NCBI GenBank assembly: GCA_903813345.2 | Contig: CAIIXF020000008.1 | Span: 17,282,822-17,346,821 of the forward strand | Reading direction: 5' to 3' | Source: Owenia fusiformis | Lineage: Eukaryota > Annelida > Polychaeta > Sabellida > Oweniidae | Length of the DNA stretch: 64,000 nucleotides | Shown: piece after piece, positions 63,611 to 64,000 of the stretch | Position numbering within the stretch: the first letter of the stretch is position 1 | How the letters are laid out: every line of letters starts with the position of its first letter | Program-made: the position numbers and the translations under genes | The notes under the pieces: model-generated | What the model saw: only the letters and a program-made list of their open reading frames with translations | What the model was told of the DNA's origin: nothing | The model's database searches: none

Positions 63611-64000
63611 AAAATATTTAGGCACCTCTCTGTCTCCTATCTTTCCATATATTAAATTTTCCATCGATCTATACAACAAATCAATACAGTTTTTTGTAAA
63701 AATTATTTGAAGGACAAATTGATTAAAACATCATATTTAAACAGCTAACATAACATAACTTAACATAGTACAATGTAACTTATCACTGTCAGAGAAGGAA
63801 AAAAATGTGATGCAGCACGGATGTATATACACCGCCGTAACTGAAATGCAAACAAAATTCATATGAATAAGGGATCAGGAAACACTGCCATATCTACGAG
63901 TTTCACATTTCTATGCAACTTATCAATTAAATATACACAATCATATAAAACAGGAAATCCCTAAGAAAGTACTCTCTATCTCTGTTTTAATTAACGATAA

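Overview
The window is a stretch of animal nuclear genome: AT-rich, intron-rich, gt/ag introns, many decayed transposons, no operons. Protein similarity points to a bilaterian invertebrate with slowly evolving genes (mollusc, brachiopod, annelid, hemichordate or lancelet are all possible). I cannot name the species.

Layout. (1) Positions 1-27053, minus strand: a glycogen phosphorylase gene, 16 constitutive exons visible, with the last roughly 70 codons lying left of the window. It carries two alternative versions of exon 9 and a candidate 21-base microexon. (2) 27054-27392: a compact head-to-head promoter with an NRF-1-type palindrome. (3) 27393-49742, plus strand: a complete 26-exon CEBPZ/NOC1 ribosome-biogenesis gene. 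My exon chain sums to 3159 bases (1052 residues), almost the length I recall for the human protein. Its introns hold a LINE with a long open reverse transcriptase frame (37276-39096) and, antisense in intron 17, a complete four-exon TCAF-like M60 metallopeptidase gene (41258-44556). (4) 49743-53127: convergent intergenic sequence with two inverted-repeat elements. (5) 53128-60031, minus strand: the 3' part of an NC2-alpha/DRAP1 gene with a very long proline-rich tail; its histone-fold exons lie right of the window. (6) 60728-61192, plus strand: an intronless 154-codon gene followed by textbook histone-type 3' stem-loops. (7) 61193-64000: tandem copies of that 3' block, simple repeats and dispersed repeats.

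Transposons are mostly palindromic. They include a 3.2-kb fold-back element, a 2.0-kb element with arms of about 500 bases, a TTA-flanked element nested inside another palindrome, and two copies of a hairpin of only 32-34 bases, each flanked by an exact 7-base direct repeat. In three places a 3' splice site has been tandemly duplicated together with the first bases of its exon.

The main genes are housekeeping or metabolic: glycogen breakdown, 60S ribosome assembly and TBP-directed repression. The most unusual points are the alternative phosphorylase exons, the histone-type 3' end on a non-histone gene, the duplicated splice acceptors and the minute hairpin insertions. Exon borders were derived by eye from splice consensus and reading phase; no alignment or search was run.
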